Source of the DNA: Gambelia wislizenii
Lineage: Eukaryota > Chordata > Lepidosauria > Squamata > Crotaphytidae
Direction: 5' to 3'
NCBI GenBank assembly: GCA_030847615.1
Contig: JAUMIR010000004.1
Coordinates: forward strand, 72,447,001-72,511,000
Length of the DNA stretch: 64,000 nt
The number at the start of each line of letters is the position of its first letter. The first letter of the stretch is position 1. This document shows, in pieces, positions 12,293 to 23,874 of the stretch. The position numbers and the translations under genes were made by a program. The notes beneath the pieces were generated by a model. That model did no database searches. It was not told the DNA's origin and saw only the letters and a program-made list of their open reading frames with translations.

Positions 12293-13490
12293 CTACCCTT
12301 TGGGTTCGCCCATCAACCAATTACACATCCACCTAACAGTTGCATTGTCTAGCCCACATGTTACTAACATTTTTGCAAGGATATCATGTCAAATTTAAAT
12401 CAAGAAGCTGAGAAGGGGCCAGAATAATAACTGCAGGGCCTCTTTAATTTTAAAAAATATTTTTGGCCATATTTTAAAGTCAAACCTTCCAAAGTATAAA
12501 CGCTCAATATAAAATGAATAAGGTTTAAAACCACTAAAAATAAGAACTGATAATAACCAACAAAAATAAGAATATGAACAGCATTCAGGTTGGTAAGAAC
12601 AGTAAAATAAAACAAACAAGGATGGCTACGCTAGCACCATACATAGAGCAACACATGATGCTTTAACTAAATTTTACCAGTCAGTTCTGCCTAATTTGAG
12701 AATCTGAGGTGCACAGGTATACTTCCTCTGAATACCCAACACACTGTGTACTGTTCTACTTTCTTCTTCAAGGTCCTGAGCACTACCTTGACACTGAATC
12801 ATGCAGATCAGACCTTCCCCCTGAACTATGTTTGCTGCTAATTCTCATCCCATATGCGACTTTCCCTTATCAATTCAAGTGTAGTGATTTGTTCTGTCAC
12901 AGAAACAACCCGAGGCCATGAATCTCATCAGGGTTGCAGCCTTATCTGTCAGCTCCGAGTATGATAGACAACACTCGTTATCCCCAGTGGGGCTGTTGAG
13001 CCTCCCATTTAGTTCGGATGAACCTCATACTGTGTGGCACTTTCTGATTGCCTGAAATATATATAAGAATCTGTGGCTCTTGGGATAGTGATGCATCATG
13101 CACCTTTTCAACCTCTTAGCAACATCCTAAATTTCTTGTTCCTTGAAAAATACGACCTTATAAATCCTTGCCCTTTTGTAGTCTAATCTTATTCCATTTT
13201 TAAAAAATGTGTTCGCTTGATGCATGTTTTACACGCTGTTTCCTAATGTTTTGATATAATGAACTGCTTTTTGGACATCACCTTGAGTTGTAAAGACTGG
13301 GATAATAAAAATCCAGAGAGCAGATTAAAAACAAAAGGTATATGGACTATAGGACAGTGTTCATAAAGGACAAGACTGTGGCTGGTAACTGTTTGCTAAC
13401 ATATTTGGGAGTGGTATAACATACAGCTTGTTAATATCAATTTGGTCCACCTTCTGACTTTTTTATTGCTGTTTGTTAGCTATCCCACCT
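12293..13490. other. No firm feature
   Basis: Low-copy AT-rich sequence. Around 13230-13320 (TAATGAACTGCTTTTTGGAC and AGACTGGGATAATAAAAATCC) it resembles a degenerate L2-type LINE tail. Nothing else is recognisable. Confidence 0.4.
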
Positions 13491-16400
13491 TCAGTTCACC
13501 CTGTTTCCCAGAATAGATTGGAGAGCATACCAACTATTCCACAGAACCTTACTTTGCCACTCTGCAGTGCCAGGTCAGTAAGAATAAAACTCACATTATT
13601 TATTATCATCTTTTGGATGAGGATGCCGACCTGGTTTGCTTCACAGAAACCTGGCTGGGAGAGGATAGCGCTGTCACGTGGACACAGGCCCTCCCAGCCG
13701 GGTATTCTGTCAGTGAGCAGGTGAAGGGAAGTGGGTGGGGGCGGCAGAGTGGCTCTGGTTTATAAGGACAATCTGACTTTGACCAGGATACCTGTCTGAA
13801 ACACAGTCCACTTCGAGTGTATGTACCTTAGCCTGAGGTCCAGGGATAGTTTGGGGATTCTGCTAGTATACCAACCACCCCGTTGTCTAGCAGACTCCCT
13901 AACTGAGCTGACACAGCTGGTCTCAAAGTTGCTGTTGGAGTCGCCCAGACTTTTAGTTTTGATGACTTCAACATTCCACTTGAGACCAGCTTGACAAATC
14001 TGAGTGGTGCGGCTCAGGAGTTCATGGAAACCATCACAAACATGGGCCTATCCCAAATGGTTGTTGGGCCCACACATTGTGTGGGTCATACCCTCGATGC
14101 GATCTTCAGTACGGAACAGGAGTATCCATGGGTGGAGGTTATTAAAACCACCGCATTGTCATGGATGGATCATTTCCTGGTCAAGACTGAACTAAGAGTC
14201 TCTTCACACTCCACCAGGGGTGATGGACTCATTAGAATGGTCCGCCCCCGAAGGCTAATGGAACCAATAGGATTCCAGAAAGCCTTGGCGGGTTTAATGA
14301 TTGGTAACACCGGTGACCCTGTCAAAGCTTTGGTTAATACCTGGAACAACGACCTTACCAAGGCTATCGACATGATCACTCCCAAGTGTCCTTTCAAACC
14401 CACTCCTAACCGTAAGCCATGGTATACATCAGAGCTTAGGAAAATGAAGTGGGTTGGACAACGACTAGAGCACAACTGGTGGAAAACTTGACTCTTATCT
14501 GACAGGACTCATCATAGGAACTTCCTTTGGTCCTATCGAGAGGCAATACACGCAGCGCAGAGCTCCTTCTCCTCTGCACATATTGCATCTGCAGAGTCCT
14601 GTCCAGCAGAGCTGTTTAGGGTGGTAAGGGAGATGACACAGGTTATACATGCGCAGAACCCGTTGCTTAACCCAACAACGGCCTGCTGTGACACGTTTAA
14701 CAACTTCTGTGCAGATAAAATCTCTCAGATAAGAGCCGACTTAGACGCCAGTATTTTGACAGAAACAATAGACAAGGTGTCCAGCAACTCCATTGATGTA
14801 AGTTTACTGGATCAATTTCAATCCGTGAGTACCGAGGACGTGGGCAAGCTACTTGGTAGAGTGAGGAAGACGACCTGCCCTCTCAATCCTTGCCTTTCAT
14901 GGCTGGCCATCCGGGGCGGGGGGGTGCCTTGATGGTGTTCCTTAAGGACATTATCAATGCATCCCTCAGGGAAGGGTGTGTTCCATCCTGTTTAAAGGAA
15001 GCGGCAGTTAGGCCGCTCCTGAAAAAACCTTCCCTGGACCCCCTGGACATGAACAACTATAGGCCGGTTTCTATGTTACCATTCTTGAGCAAGGTGATCA
15101 AGAGGGCTATTGCTCTTCAACTCCAAGTGGTCTTGGATGAAACTGATTATCTAGACCCATTTCAAACAGGCTTCAGGACGGGATTTGGAGTTGAGACTGC
15201 CATGGTTGCCTTGACCAATGACCTGCATCTAAGCATCGACAGGGGTAATGTGTCCCTGTTGGTGCTTCTAGACCTCTCAGTGGCTTTCGATATGATAGAT
15301 CATAGCATCCTCTTGGCTCACCTGAGTGGGTTAGGCATCAGAGGCACTGCGCTCCAGTTGTTTCGGTCCTTCCTCTCGGCAGGTCCCAGAGGGTGCTGCT
15401 CGGAGACAGCTGCTCCAGCAGAAAGGCGCTTACTTGTGGTGTTCCGCAGGGCGCCATCCTGTCCCCGATGCTGTTTAACATCTATATGAAGCCACTGGTT
15501 AGATTATTCAGAGTTATGGGGGTGGGTGTTATCAGTACGCTGATGACACCCAGATCTATTTCTCCTTGTCCCGATCATCAGCCTCGAATTCCGATGGCAT
15601 CTCTCCTCTTAATGACTGTCTTAAAGCAGTAATGGGCTGGATGAGGAAAAACAGATTGAGATTAAATCTGGACAAAATGGAGGTGATCACGGTAGCGGCC
15701 CCAAAACCAGGAGTTGGATTGCAACCTCCAGTTCTGGACGGGGTCACGCTCTCCATTAAGGACTGTGTTCGCAGCCTGGGGGTGCTCCTTGATTCATCGC
15801 TTCAGATGACTAGTCAGGTGAATGCGACAGTCAGGAGTGCCTGTTGTCAGCTTCGGCTGATATGCCAGCTGTGCCCTTTCCTGGAAGTAAGGGATCTCGA
15901 GACTGTGGTACACACACTGGTAACCTCTCATCTAGATTTCTGCAATGCACTCTACATGGGGCTACCCTCATGCTTGGTCCGGAAACTTCAGTTGGTACAA
16001 AATATGGCAGCCAGAGTGGTCTCGGGAACATCTCAGAGAGACCATATAACTCCAGTATTAAAATCTCTCCACTGGCTGCCTATCAGTTTCCGGGCCCAGT
16101 ATAAGGTGTTGGTGATTACCTTTAAAGCCCTAAATGGCTTGGGTCCAACTTATCTTCGGAACCACCTCCTCCCGTACAATCCTCCCCATGCACTCGGGTA
16201 CTCTGGGAGGAATTTGCTTCAGCCACAAAATCTAGGCTGTCTGCAACCTCCCAGAGGGCCTTTTCAATAATCACCCCCAATTTATGGAATGGCCTGCCGA
16301 ACGAGATCCATCAGATGATGAGCTTAAGTCACTTCAAAAAAGCACTAAAGACAGAGCTCTTTTGGCAGGCCTTTCCTGATTAGATCCCGGCCTCAGGAGC

Positions 16401-16596
16401 TGTGTCTCCTGGCCTTTTTTAGTCTTGTTTATATTTGTTTTTAATGTGCTTTTAGCTAGGTGGTTTTAATTTTATATTGTTTAATGTCTTTTTATGGGGG
16501 AGGGTGGGGTGGGTGGTGCTTTTAGTTGGCATTGTAGAGTTTTAATTGTTGGAAGCTGCCCCGATTGTTTTTAGCAGAGGGGCGGGGTATAAATAA

Positions 16597-16626
<30 letters not shown>
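13491..16626 (+). mobile_element. L2-type LINE, endonuclease to 3' tail, frameshifted
   Basis: This is the longest LINE here. The N-terminal APE-type endonuclease starts near 13565 and is readable in broken frames as DEDADLVCFTETWLGEDSAV, then LYKDNLTLTRIP. The frame at 13991-14491 gives LSQMVVGPTHCVGHTLDAIF, and TTALSWMDHFLVKTEL near the endonuclease end. The RT lies in the frame at 14890-15489: CLKEAAVRPLLKKPSLDP, NNYRPVSMLPFLSKVIKR, DPFQTGFRTGFGVETAMVAL and LVLLDLSVAFDMIDHSIL. It then shifts frame to VPQGAILSPMLFNIYMKPL and on to YADDTQIYFS near 15535. The C-terminus (15566-16270) has MGWMRKNRLRLNLDKMEV and HLDFCNALYMGLPS. A 3' UTR follows, ending in GGGGCGGGGTATAAATAAAT and an (ATT)n tail at 16598-16626. 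At least three frameshifts or stops prevent expression. The 5' end is truncated and its edge is approximate. Confidence 0.9.
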
Positions 16627-16627
<1 letters not shown>

Positions 16628-16828
16628 CAAGCTGAATTTAAAGTAAGTTGAATGAGAGAGACTGGACAGGGTCATGGTTTCTGACACTTTGCAAGAGAAA
16701 GACTGGATAAGGTCATATTATCTGACTCACATATAATTTGTCTCAGGCATAAAGGATAGTTTATATGTTGGTAAGAAGCCAGTGTGGCATAGTGGTTTGA
16801 GTGTTGGACTACAACTCTGGAGACTAGG

Positions 16829-17450
16829 CGGTTGTTTAGATGAGAAAAAAAATCCACAAAGAATGTGGGCAGAATATATTTTGTTCAGATGAGCTCTGGC
16901 TGGGATTCGCCATATTGGGAAAGAGGGGGGCTGAAAACTCCAAATAGCTCACAATAACAGCATCTGCTGTTTCTCATTATCTTTTTTAAAAAATTACATG
17001 AAAATGCACATAACTGCATGTCTGAACAACCAATTCAAATAGGGACAAATCAAAGAACTCAAACGTCATTGGTTGGACCTCAGTGGGGGTGGGCTTGCAA
17101 GGGATGAAGCAGCCAGAGCCACCATTGGTTTTTTTCCATGGGTGAACAATCGTGTGCATGATCGTTCAAGTGGCAGAGCAAACAAAAAAAGTTTTATTTA
17201 AGCAGAAAATCACTCTTCTGCATCTGTCATTTAAGGACTGGGGGAAAGGGGAGGAATGGAAGGAGGTTTTCGGCAGGCAATTCACTCACGGCCACCATCT
17301 TGTCTCGGGGACATACTCCATGTGAACTGCAAACTCAGCTAATTTTCCATGCCACTGATCTTGTGAATGAATTGTGGCCACAAATAAACACTCCAGTGAT
17401 AGGGAAATAAGGCGCTATTTCTTGCTATTAATTCTCTCATCTAGCTGAGC
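16829..17450. mobile_element. Non-autonomous DNA element (possibly hAT-like) inside SINE
   Basis: This roughly 620-bp insertion splits the SINE head from its body. The ends share an inverted TAGATGAGA (GTTTAGATGAGA on the left, TCTCATCTAGC on the right), and CTAGG occurs at both junctions (16824-16828 and 17452-17456), consistent with a target duplication of 5 bp or a decayed 8 bp. The interior (for example CACTCTTCTGCATC and TTGTTCAGATGAG) has partial resemblance to 38.6-39.1 kb. No coding frame is visible. The superfamily is a guess. Confidence 0.55.
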
Positions 17451-17513
17451 CCTAGGGTTCTAACTCAGTCATGAAAGCCCACTGGCTGATTTTGGGCAAG
17501 TCACACACCCTTA

Positions 17514-17842
17514 GGACTTTTTCAGACATTAAAAATACAACGCAAGCAGCCTCGCCACATTGCGAGGCTGCAGCGCTGCAAGGCGTCCCTTTCGCATGAC
17601 GCCCGTCCCTGCCGGTACTGTTGCAGTACCGCAGGGACATTTGAGCGTTATATTTAGCCGATTTTTACTCACAATCAACTTTCGTGAGTAAAAATCGGCT
17701 AAATATAACGCTCAAATGTCCCTGAGGTACTGCAACAGTACCGGCAGGGACGGGCGTCATACGAAAGGGACGCCCTGCAGCGCTGCAGCCTCGCAACGTG
17801 GTGAGGCTGCTTGCGTTGTATTTTTAATGTCCGAAAAAGTCC
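17514..17842. mobile_element. 329-bp fold-back (hairpin) MITE, Harbinger-like termini
   Basis: The whole unit is an inverted repeat: arms 17514-17672 and 17684-17842 (159 bp each) around an 11-base loop at 17673-17683, with only a few mismatches and equal arm lengths. The termini GGACTTTTTCAGACATT and AATGTCCGAAAAAGTCC match the terminal repeat of the Harbinger-like copies A-D. It is flanked by TTA at 17511-17513 and 17843-17845. The SINE that it interrupts reads CCTTAGCCTCAG after excision, matching CTCAGCCTCAG in the intact SINE near 41200. The arms are rich in CpG and in CTGCAGCGCTGCAG-type words, unlike the surroundings. It encodes nothing. Confidence 0.9.
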
Positions 17843-17930
17843 TTAGCCTCAGAAAACCCCATGATAGGTTCACCTTAGGGTCTCCATAAATCAGAAATGA
17901 TTTGAAGGAACAAAACAAATATGTTGGTAA

Positions 17931-20436
17931 ATCTGCAACTTCTGTGTGACTAGTAGCTCTGCATCTGCTAATATATATTGGAAGTGAAATTTGGCATGCT
18001 GTCTGTATATGTAATCTTTCAACTCCAGCCCTTCTTTGATGTGTGCTACAGTAATTGTGATCACTGCATATGGTTGTGGGTACGGGGGAGACCTGTATGT
18101 AAATTTTATTAAGATTTAAAAAAAAAATTTAAATGAAAAACCATCCTATTACAGGTAACTGTATGACTTGTAATGTATTACTTCCAAGCTTTTGCCAGAG
18201 TTTTCCTCCCCTCTGCTTATCCTGGTAGCCCTTTAGACCATTCCCAAAACAAATCAGGGCTCATGAGGGTTTTCCAGTCTTCTGGAACTGGTTTGGGGGT
18301 GCTCATGAGATCCTGTAGTGGGGGTGAAGGATCTTGATTCCATTGGAATCTCTTGTTTCACCAGAAAATACAGTTTTGAACTGTTGCTGTATTAACATGA
18401 TAACTAATTTAATTGGGTTTTTTATTTTTTATTTTTAGGTTTTTAATTGTATTTTGTTTTAACTTTGTTATCCCATGTCAGGAGAAAGGCAGGATAAAAA
18501 TTAATTCATTGAATAAATGAATTAATGAATAAATATCCACCACTGGACATATAAATGCCCATACTGAAACACTGAATGGGCATGCAAGACGTGTGTAAGA
18601 AAATGTAGCATGGAGTAGAGTGCATGCCCAGTAGCTGAACATATTAGGCATTAGATAGTATTTGAAGCAGTATTTTTCATCTAGCATTGAATAGCGAACA
18701 CATAGTGGTACAGAATATTTTGGGTTTTGCCACCTTATAAGATTTTCTATTCAAAGTAAATTTGCAAAAGTAAATTTTCAAGAGGTGATGCTATCCAAAT
18801 TGTTTGACTGTTTAGCACTTGTGAATATTGTTTTCAGATCTGCAACCAATGTGCGCTTAATATGTGTGGGGGGTGTGTGTGCCAGTATTTGAATTTAAAG
18901 TGCTCTGAGCCAGTGTAAAATCAGCACTTTCACAAGAGTGCTTCAGTGTTAAGTCACATTTAGTTAGCACTGAGTATAGTAGCTATGAACAACTCAATGG
19001 GGTCAAAAACAGGAAATGGAAGAACCAACAGGCACAGCTTTTGCCTGAGCTCAGAAAAGATAATTAGAACTTTTATGAAGCTTCATATGAACTGGTTTGA
19101 AATGGGCTCTCTTGTGTATTGGCCAGTTTCATCCTTCATTATTTCTGTTGCTCCCAAGATGCTGGATTAAGCATCCCTGAGAAGAGGCCATTATGGAGTG
19201 TCTGTCAACAGTAGTTGTTTCCTGCAGTCTCTAATCTGCATCTTAGAATGTTTGTTTGCTTTCATTAAACTGTGTCTGATGTGTGAAATATCCTTCTTAT
19301 TAGTTGGAACTGGCGGGCCCATCTGGGATTCAAGCCTGCTCCACTTTCCAAAGAAGGAACTCTAATGCAAGCCAATATTTATTTTGTTCAGTGCACTGAT
19401 GAGTGCTGGGGTGCAGCATCTCCAGCAAAGTGTGGGATACATTATAGTCTCGGAGTGTGTGCTTCTTCTTGTACAGATCCTTATTCAGATCAAGGCATGT
19501 TCATGCACCAATTTCCTGTGCTCATCAGTGAACACAAAAGCAACAATGTGAGATGTGTCCTAGATAAAGACAAACACCATTTTAATCCACTTCCAGAGGG
19601 AGCAGGAAATGCTGGCTGTAAGTGTAGCACTTGCTCATCTTTAAGGCAGGCTGACTCACATGGACAAATCTGGGATAATAATCTGCATACATAGGGTAAG
19701 TATAGCAACCACACTTACTGAAATCTGCCATTTTGACCAACTCCATAAAAATGTCTGCTTTGTCATGGAAGAGGGTTTGACAGTTGTTCATAATGTGATC
19801 CGCTACCCACCTGCAAGGCAGTGCATAGCTATGCTGGTCAAAGAGGAGGCTCTTTTACATATACAGTACCTGTGGGTGTAAGTACCTGTCCCGGAGTTGC
19901 TGGAGATGCTGGAGATGCTCCACTCCACTCTCAGGTTAGCTCTGGGTAACTGGAGGAAAATGTGTACCCTATGCAAATACCCTCGGGGCACCCAAAAGCA
20001 ATGTGACAGCATGAGGAGTTAAACAGGAGGTGGGAGACCAGAATAATTTTGGACTGTGTATGAAAAATGTGTTTTCATTTGTATAGTCAAAGACCATGAT
20101 TAATAATAATTTTTGAAGCTGGGAATTTATGACAAATAAACCTACTTTTCCTTACCGTTCCAAATGAATATTCCTGAAGAATGAAAATGTTTTCACCACA
20201 AGGAAAATAATGGTTTTCCTCATCACATGGGAGAAGGTTAACAATACCATTTTATCACACAAATACTTTGTTGTTGACTTGGTGTTATGTTGACTTGCCT
20301 AATTAAGGCAATTGCCTTTTAAATCCAAGAAGCACAATTTTGCGCTAAAAGGGATTGAAATCTACTTCTCCCCATTATGAATAATGATCTCTAGTTCACT
20401 TAGGTCACATTCAGGCTGTTCACAAAGTTTCTAAGC
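17931..20436. other. Long stretch without recognised genes
   Basis: Low-copy sequence. At about 18400-18540 the order TTTTTAATTGTATTTTGTTT, then AGGAGAAAGGCAGGATAAAAATTAAT, looks like the 3' tail of a forward L2/CR1-group LINE. The open frames on both strands near 19.36-19.9 kb have no recognised domain. Confidence 0.45.
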
Positions 20437-20951
20437 CCTTGGGGCTTGTCTACATTGGCTATTTATCCCATTTTGCCCCTGTTTGGGGGCAAAATGCCCC
20501 TGCCTTTTTCCCATTCTGCCCCCAGGCAGTCCTTAGGACCCCTGGGGCAAAAATGGGACTATGATGGGGAAAAGATGGTGTAGGGCCTGTTAAGCATTTC
20601 AAAATAATACCTGGTTGAATCTATTCCCACTGGGGGGGGGGGTGGATTGGGCCCTGCTTGGCTGCAGGAGCCGGCCCCAGTAGGCCACTCCATCACTTCA
20701 GCGGCCAGTCTGCCATGCTCTTCTGCAGCAGGAAGCAGGCCTGCAGCATGTTACCAAGGCTATTGCGGGCCAGCTTCCTGCGTTCAGAGAGAGTGAGCTA
20801 GATGCTGGCAGTAGCTGCCCTAACAGGCTGGCATGCCCATCTGCACTCCGGTCTGTTCCATCAAGGTAATGGGGGAGGAACAGGCCCCATCCGCAACCAG
20901 GATATGCTGGTGGGAAGCCAGTGTGTCCTGGCTCCTGTAAATGAGCCCTTA
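20437..20951. mobile_element. Possible hAT-like non-autonomous element
   Basis: GGGGCTTGTCTACATTGGC on the left and GGCTCCTGTAAATGAGCCC on the right are imperfect inverted ends of the hAT style (a GGGCTC.T.TACA core). The flanks CTAAGCC and GTAAGCT could be remnants of an 8-bp duplication. The interior is GC-rich, with a G run at 20632-20642, and has no coding frame. The boundaries and family are tentative. Confidence 0.4.
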
Positions 20952-21252
20952 GTAAGCTGTATGCAGTACCAAACTTGTCAGAAGTGTGGGGCATGAATAA
21001 AAACAAGTGCCTTTCCTCCAACTGATGACAAAGCAGGATTCTTTGTTAAGGGTTTCTACAAAGCTAGCAAAAGCATTTCTGTACCAACTGGCTACCATCT
21101 TGTTCCATAATATTGGTATTGCTGTTTTGATCATTCTGTTGTTTGATGCAGCTATTTTCCAGTTTTATCATTATTAATTATGCCTTGTATTATTTTATTG
21201 TAAACTATTTTGAAGGCTTTGGTTAGCCTGCACCAATAGCATAAAATATTGC

Positions 21253-21286
21253 AACACACACATACATAAACACACACACACATGCA

Positions 21287-21319
<33 letters not shown>
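21253..21319. repeat. (AC)n microsatellite
   Basis: An imperfect CA/AC run interrupted by CATACATAAA and CATGCACAAA. The purest block is at 21291-21317. Confidence 0.95.
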
Positions 21320-21320
<1 letters not shown>

Positions 21321-22028
21321 AGTAATGTATTTTTGCAGAATGCCCAAGCTGTACCTATACCACTGTCATTGTTGCCATTCTGCAATGTGGTCTGGCACAG
21401 ACAGCTGGGAATCAACACAACGAAGAGTTTCTGTGGACTTACAGGGCTCTCTATATCTCTCCTTGTTTCTGCTTGCACATCTGTTTATAAACTGAAGAAA
21501 TTAATGTCAGTGATGTATATATATGCTTTCCTAGTGGGATAAAATTCTTGAGACAAACTTTTGGAGAATATTTTCAAGAATATCCTCCAGCCTGACCATT
21601 TTGGAAATGTTTCTCTTTAACATTTGTTAAATTATATTTTGAACAATTGTTAAACAACAACAACAATTATTAAACAACAGTTTTACTATTTATTAACATG
21701 TTTCTTCAGTGCAACTTTCATGGAAGTTTCCAAGTGTTAAAAATGAAAATGAGACATACCTTCTTTTTTCCCCAAAAAAACTTTTCATCACATCATGTTC
21801 TGTTTGGACTGTCAGGAAGTAGCATCTCAAAAGGACAGCTGAAACATCTCTGAAATATTTAGGGGCTTTGCTTAATTTTGGCTGATCAAATTCAAGCTGT
21901 GTGATTTCATTTCAACAACAGGATTTATCACCTCATGTGATTTTTGGACCTGTAGCCAAAATGCATCTGAGGACTCTAGTACATGTGATTTCCCATGCTG
22001 ACAGAACTATTACAAACAGAATATTGGA
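21320..22028. other. No recognised feature
   Basis: AT-rich low-copy sequence. A short AAC-rich run lies near 21651-21680. No coding or transposon structure is visible. Confidence 0.45.
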
Positions 22029-22493
22029 AATAATAATAATAATAATAATACTTAGTTATTTATTACCCGCCTCTCTCCTCAGAATCGGGAAGGGGTACAA
22101 CATCACACAGTGCAATATACAGTAAGTTCAATACAATACATCACAATGCAATTTTTTAATACAATACATTTCAGAGTACAGTACATTCAGTACAGACAAT
22201 TGTACAATGTGAGTGCCAGTAGATGGCGCTGCTGGCATACAAACAATGCTGCAAGAGTGACACTGCAGAATGCATTGTACACTAATAACGACTGCTGCTT
22301 TTTAAAAAAACTGAATTAACAACTTCCACAGCATGTCGCCCCAGCTCTTTTATTATGCTGGTACTCATTTTACCGACTTACTGAAGGCTGAGTCGACCTG
22401 GGGGGGCCCTGGAATCGAACTTATGAACTCAAGATCTACATGAGTTTTGGCTACAGTTTTAGCTGCATTAGCCTACTGTGCCACCAGGGCGCC
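22029..22493 (-). mobile_element. tRNA-derived SINE, long form, reverse strand
   Basis: On the minus strand the element starts at 22493 with GGCGCCCTGGTGGCACAGTAGG (A-box region, split here as GGCGCCCTGGTGG and GCACAGTAGG). A B-box-like GTTCGATTCC follows at about 22410-22422. The conserved GGTAAAATGAGTACCAGC stretch is near 22355-22375, and the tail ends in (ATT)n at 22029-22050. Compared with the SINE at 27931-28165 its 3' half is different and longer, with ACAATACA-type repeats at 22120-22200, so it is either a subfamily or carries an insertion. It contains a CTCF-type motif at 22216-22230. Confidence 0.7.
22216..22230 (+). promoter_or_regulatory. CTCF-type motif inside SINE
   Basis: CCAGTAGATGGCGCT fits the vertebrate CTCF core consensus CCASYAGRKGGCRSY at every position. 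It lies within the reverse-strand SINE at 22029-22493. Binding is inferred from the motif only; chromatin context cannot be seen. Confidence 0.5.
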
Positions 22494-22496
22494 ATT

Positions 22497-22795
22497 TAAA
22501 ACATCCAATTAAACATGCTTTTTTAAAAAAATTAAACAATTCAATTAAAAATAGTACAATTAAAAATAGCACAGCACCCTATTCTTTAAAACCCTTCAGT
22601 TCTCAAAAACATGTTAGAGTACAAAAGTTTTGACCTGCTAACAGAAGGACAAGGAGGGAGCCAGCCTAGCCTCTGTAGGAAAGAAGGTCCAGAGTGTAGG
22701 GGGAGCCACTGAGAAGGCCTTTTTCATTTGTCCCCACCAGATGTGTCTGAATGTGGAACTGAGAGAAAGGTCTCTCCTGAGTATCTCAGGGCCTA
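22497..22795 (-). mobile_element. L2-type LINE 3' end, reverse strand
   Basis: The minus-strand frame within 22850-22638 reads MKKAFSVAPPTLWTFFPTEARLAPSLS, which corresponds to the L2 ORF2 C-terminus (compare AFSAVAPQLWNTFSLEAQLAPTL at 47.57 kb). The AT-rich part at 22497-22620 is the 3' UTR side. It is short, degenerate and non-functional. Confidence 0.7.
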
Positions 22796-22796
22796 G

Positions 22797-23053
22797 GGAA
22801 AGCCCTGGTGGTGCAGTGGTTGAATGACAGTGTTGCAAGTTCAATCCCAAGGGCTCTAAGGTTCACTCAGCCTTCCATCCTTTCGTAGGTTGGTAAAATG
22901 AGTACCCTGCTTGTGGGGACAATTAGCTAACACACATTAGAAACTGCTTAATGCAGTGTAGATGTATAAAGTGCTATTGCTTAACAATGTGTAAGATGTT
23001 CTGAAAGCCTTTGTGGCAGAACAACAGGATATAAATACCTAAATAAATAAATA
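22797..23053 (+). mobile_element. tRNA-derived SINE, forward
   Basis: The head AGCCCTGGTGGTGCAGTGGTT carries the A box, and GCAAGTTCAATCCC carries the B box (22835-22848). The body has GTAAAATGAGTACCCTGC and CAATTAGCTAACACACATTAG, and the 3' end is GATATAAATACC with an AAATAAATAAAT tail. It has the same family architecture as 27931-28165 and 54214-54437. Confidence 0.85.
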
Positions 23054-23479
23054 GGTAGGCTCAAATGGACAGATAATCATCATAGGCTAGATTTATAAAA
23101 CTCAAGGGTTTTGTATTTTTTTAGTTTTATGAACACCTTGACCTTAAGAGAGAAAGGGGCAAAAAACAACCCCAAGTTCATATTCACAACTGAAGAGAAC
23201 AGAAGGAAGAGAAATACCAAACCTCAAAGTCCTGTCTGCCCACAAAATGCCAGCATTCTTTTTATGTCACCAGAGCTTAAATCTTTTCCTTCCTGCCTGT
23301 CTTCTTTTTTTTTTATTCATCCAACATATTTAACAACACTTTTGTACAAATTGGAGGAGTCTGGATGTAACTGTGAACTGAATATAGGAAAAGGGGGTGA
23401 AAATAATGAATGTAATGCCAAATAGAATGAATATGGAATTCCAAATAGAATGAATTTAATAATTATATATAAACACCTA

Positions 23480-23675
23480 CAGTTGTCCCTTCATATTCAC
23501 TGGGGTTTGGTGAATACTCGATTCCCATTATATGTAAAGGCATAGCAAAATGGTATCCCTTATATAAGATGGCAAAATCAAGGCATGCATTTTGGATTGT
23601 TTTTTTAAGAATATTTTCAAGCCGTGAATATGCAAATCTGTGAATGTCAAATCTGTGAATGTGGAAGGACAACTG
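23480..23675 (+). mobile_element. Tigger/pogo-like MITE, copy 1
   Basis: A 196-bp element with ends CAGTTGTCCCTTCATATTC and GTGGAAGGACAACTG, flanked by TA at 23478-23479 and 23676-23677. The interior has CCCTTATATAAGATGGC. It has no coding capacity and is shorter than its sister copies through a deletion near the left end. Confidence 0.85.
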
Positions 23676-23874
23676 TATTCTCATTTATGATGTTTATCTC
23701 AATTTCTTATGGCTGCAAAAATATTTTATTTTTTCCCCTCATGTGTGCCCTGCAACAGCTGCTCCCTCTGTCTCCTAAAGTTCCCAAGAGGTGATACGCA
23801 AGTTGAACAAATACTGATATTCTTTACTGAAGACATCAAATATGTCTTTGACACCTGAGGTGAGAAGGGATATA

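Larger units (their letters stand above)
16775..17918 (+). mobile_element. Sauria-type SINE with two nested insertions
   Basis: The SINE is flanked by perfect 12-bp copies of ATATGTTGGTAA at 16763-16774 and 17919-17930, so it is one insertion event. The tRNA-like head GTGTGGCATAGTGGTTTGAG (16783 onward) breaks off at about 16828. The middle part, CATGAAAGCCCACTGGCTG, resumes at 17451-17513, and the BovB-like tail (GGTCTCCATAAATCAGAAATGATTTGAAGGAACAAAAC, read here as two parts) is at 17846-17918. The uninterrupted copy at 41090-41321 gives the expected order and confirms both insertion points. Removing the insertions leaves a SINE of roughly 190-200 bp. Confidence 0.88.

Noticed and set aside
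19365..19694. A 109-codon Cys-rich open frame
   Set aside because: Overlapped by open frames on the other strand; no signal peptide, no regular Cys spacing and no splice signals that I trust.
21152..21478. A Cys/Val repeat protein (CVCVCVCVC) on the minus strand
   Set aside because: It is the translation of the (AC)n microsatellite at 21253-21319.
22797..23053. A functional tRNA gene from the A and B boxes
   Set aside because: The acceptor and anticodon stems do not form, and the boxes belong to a dispersed SINE with copies at 27.9 and 54.2 kb.
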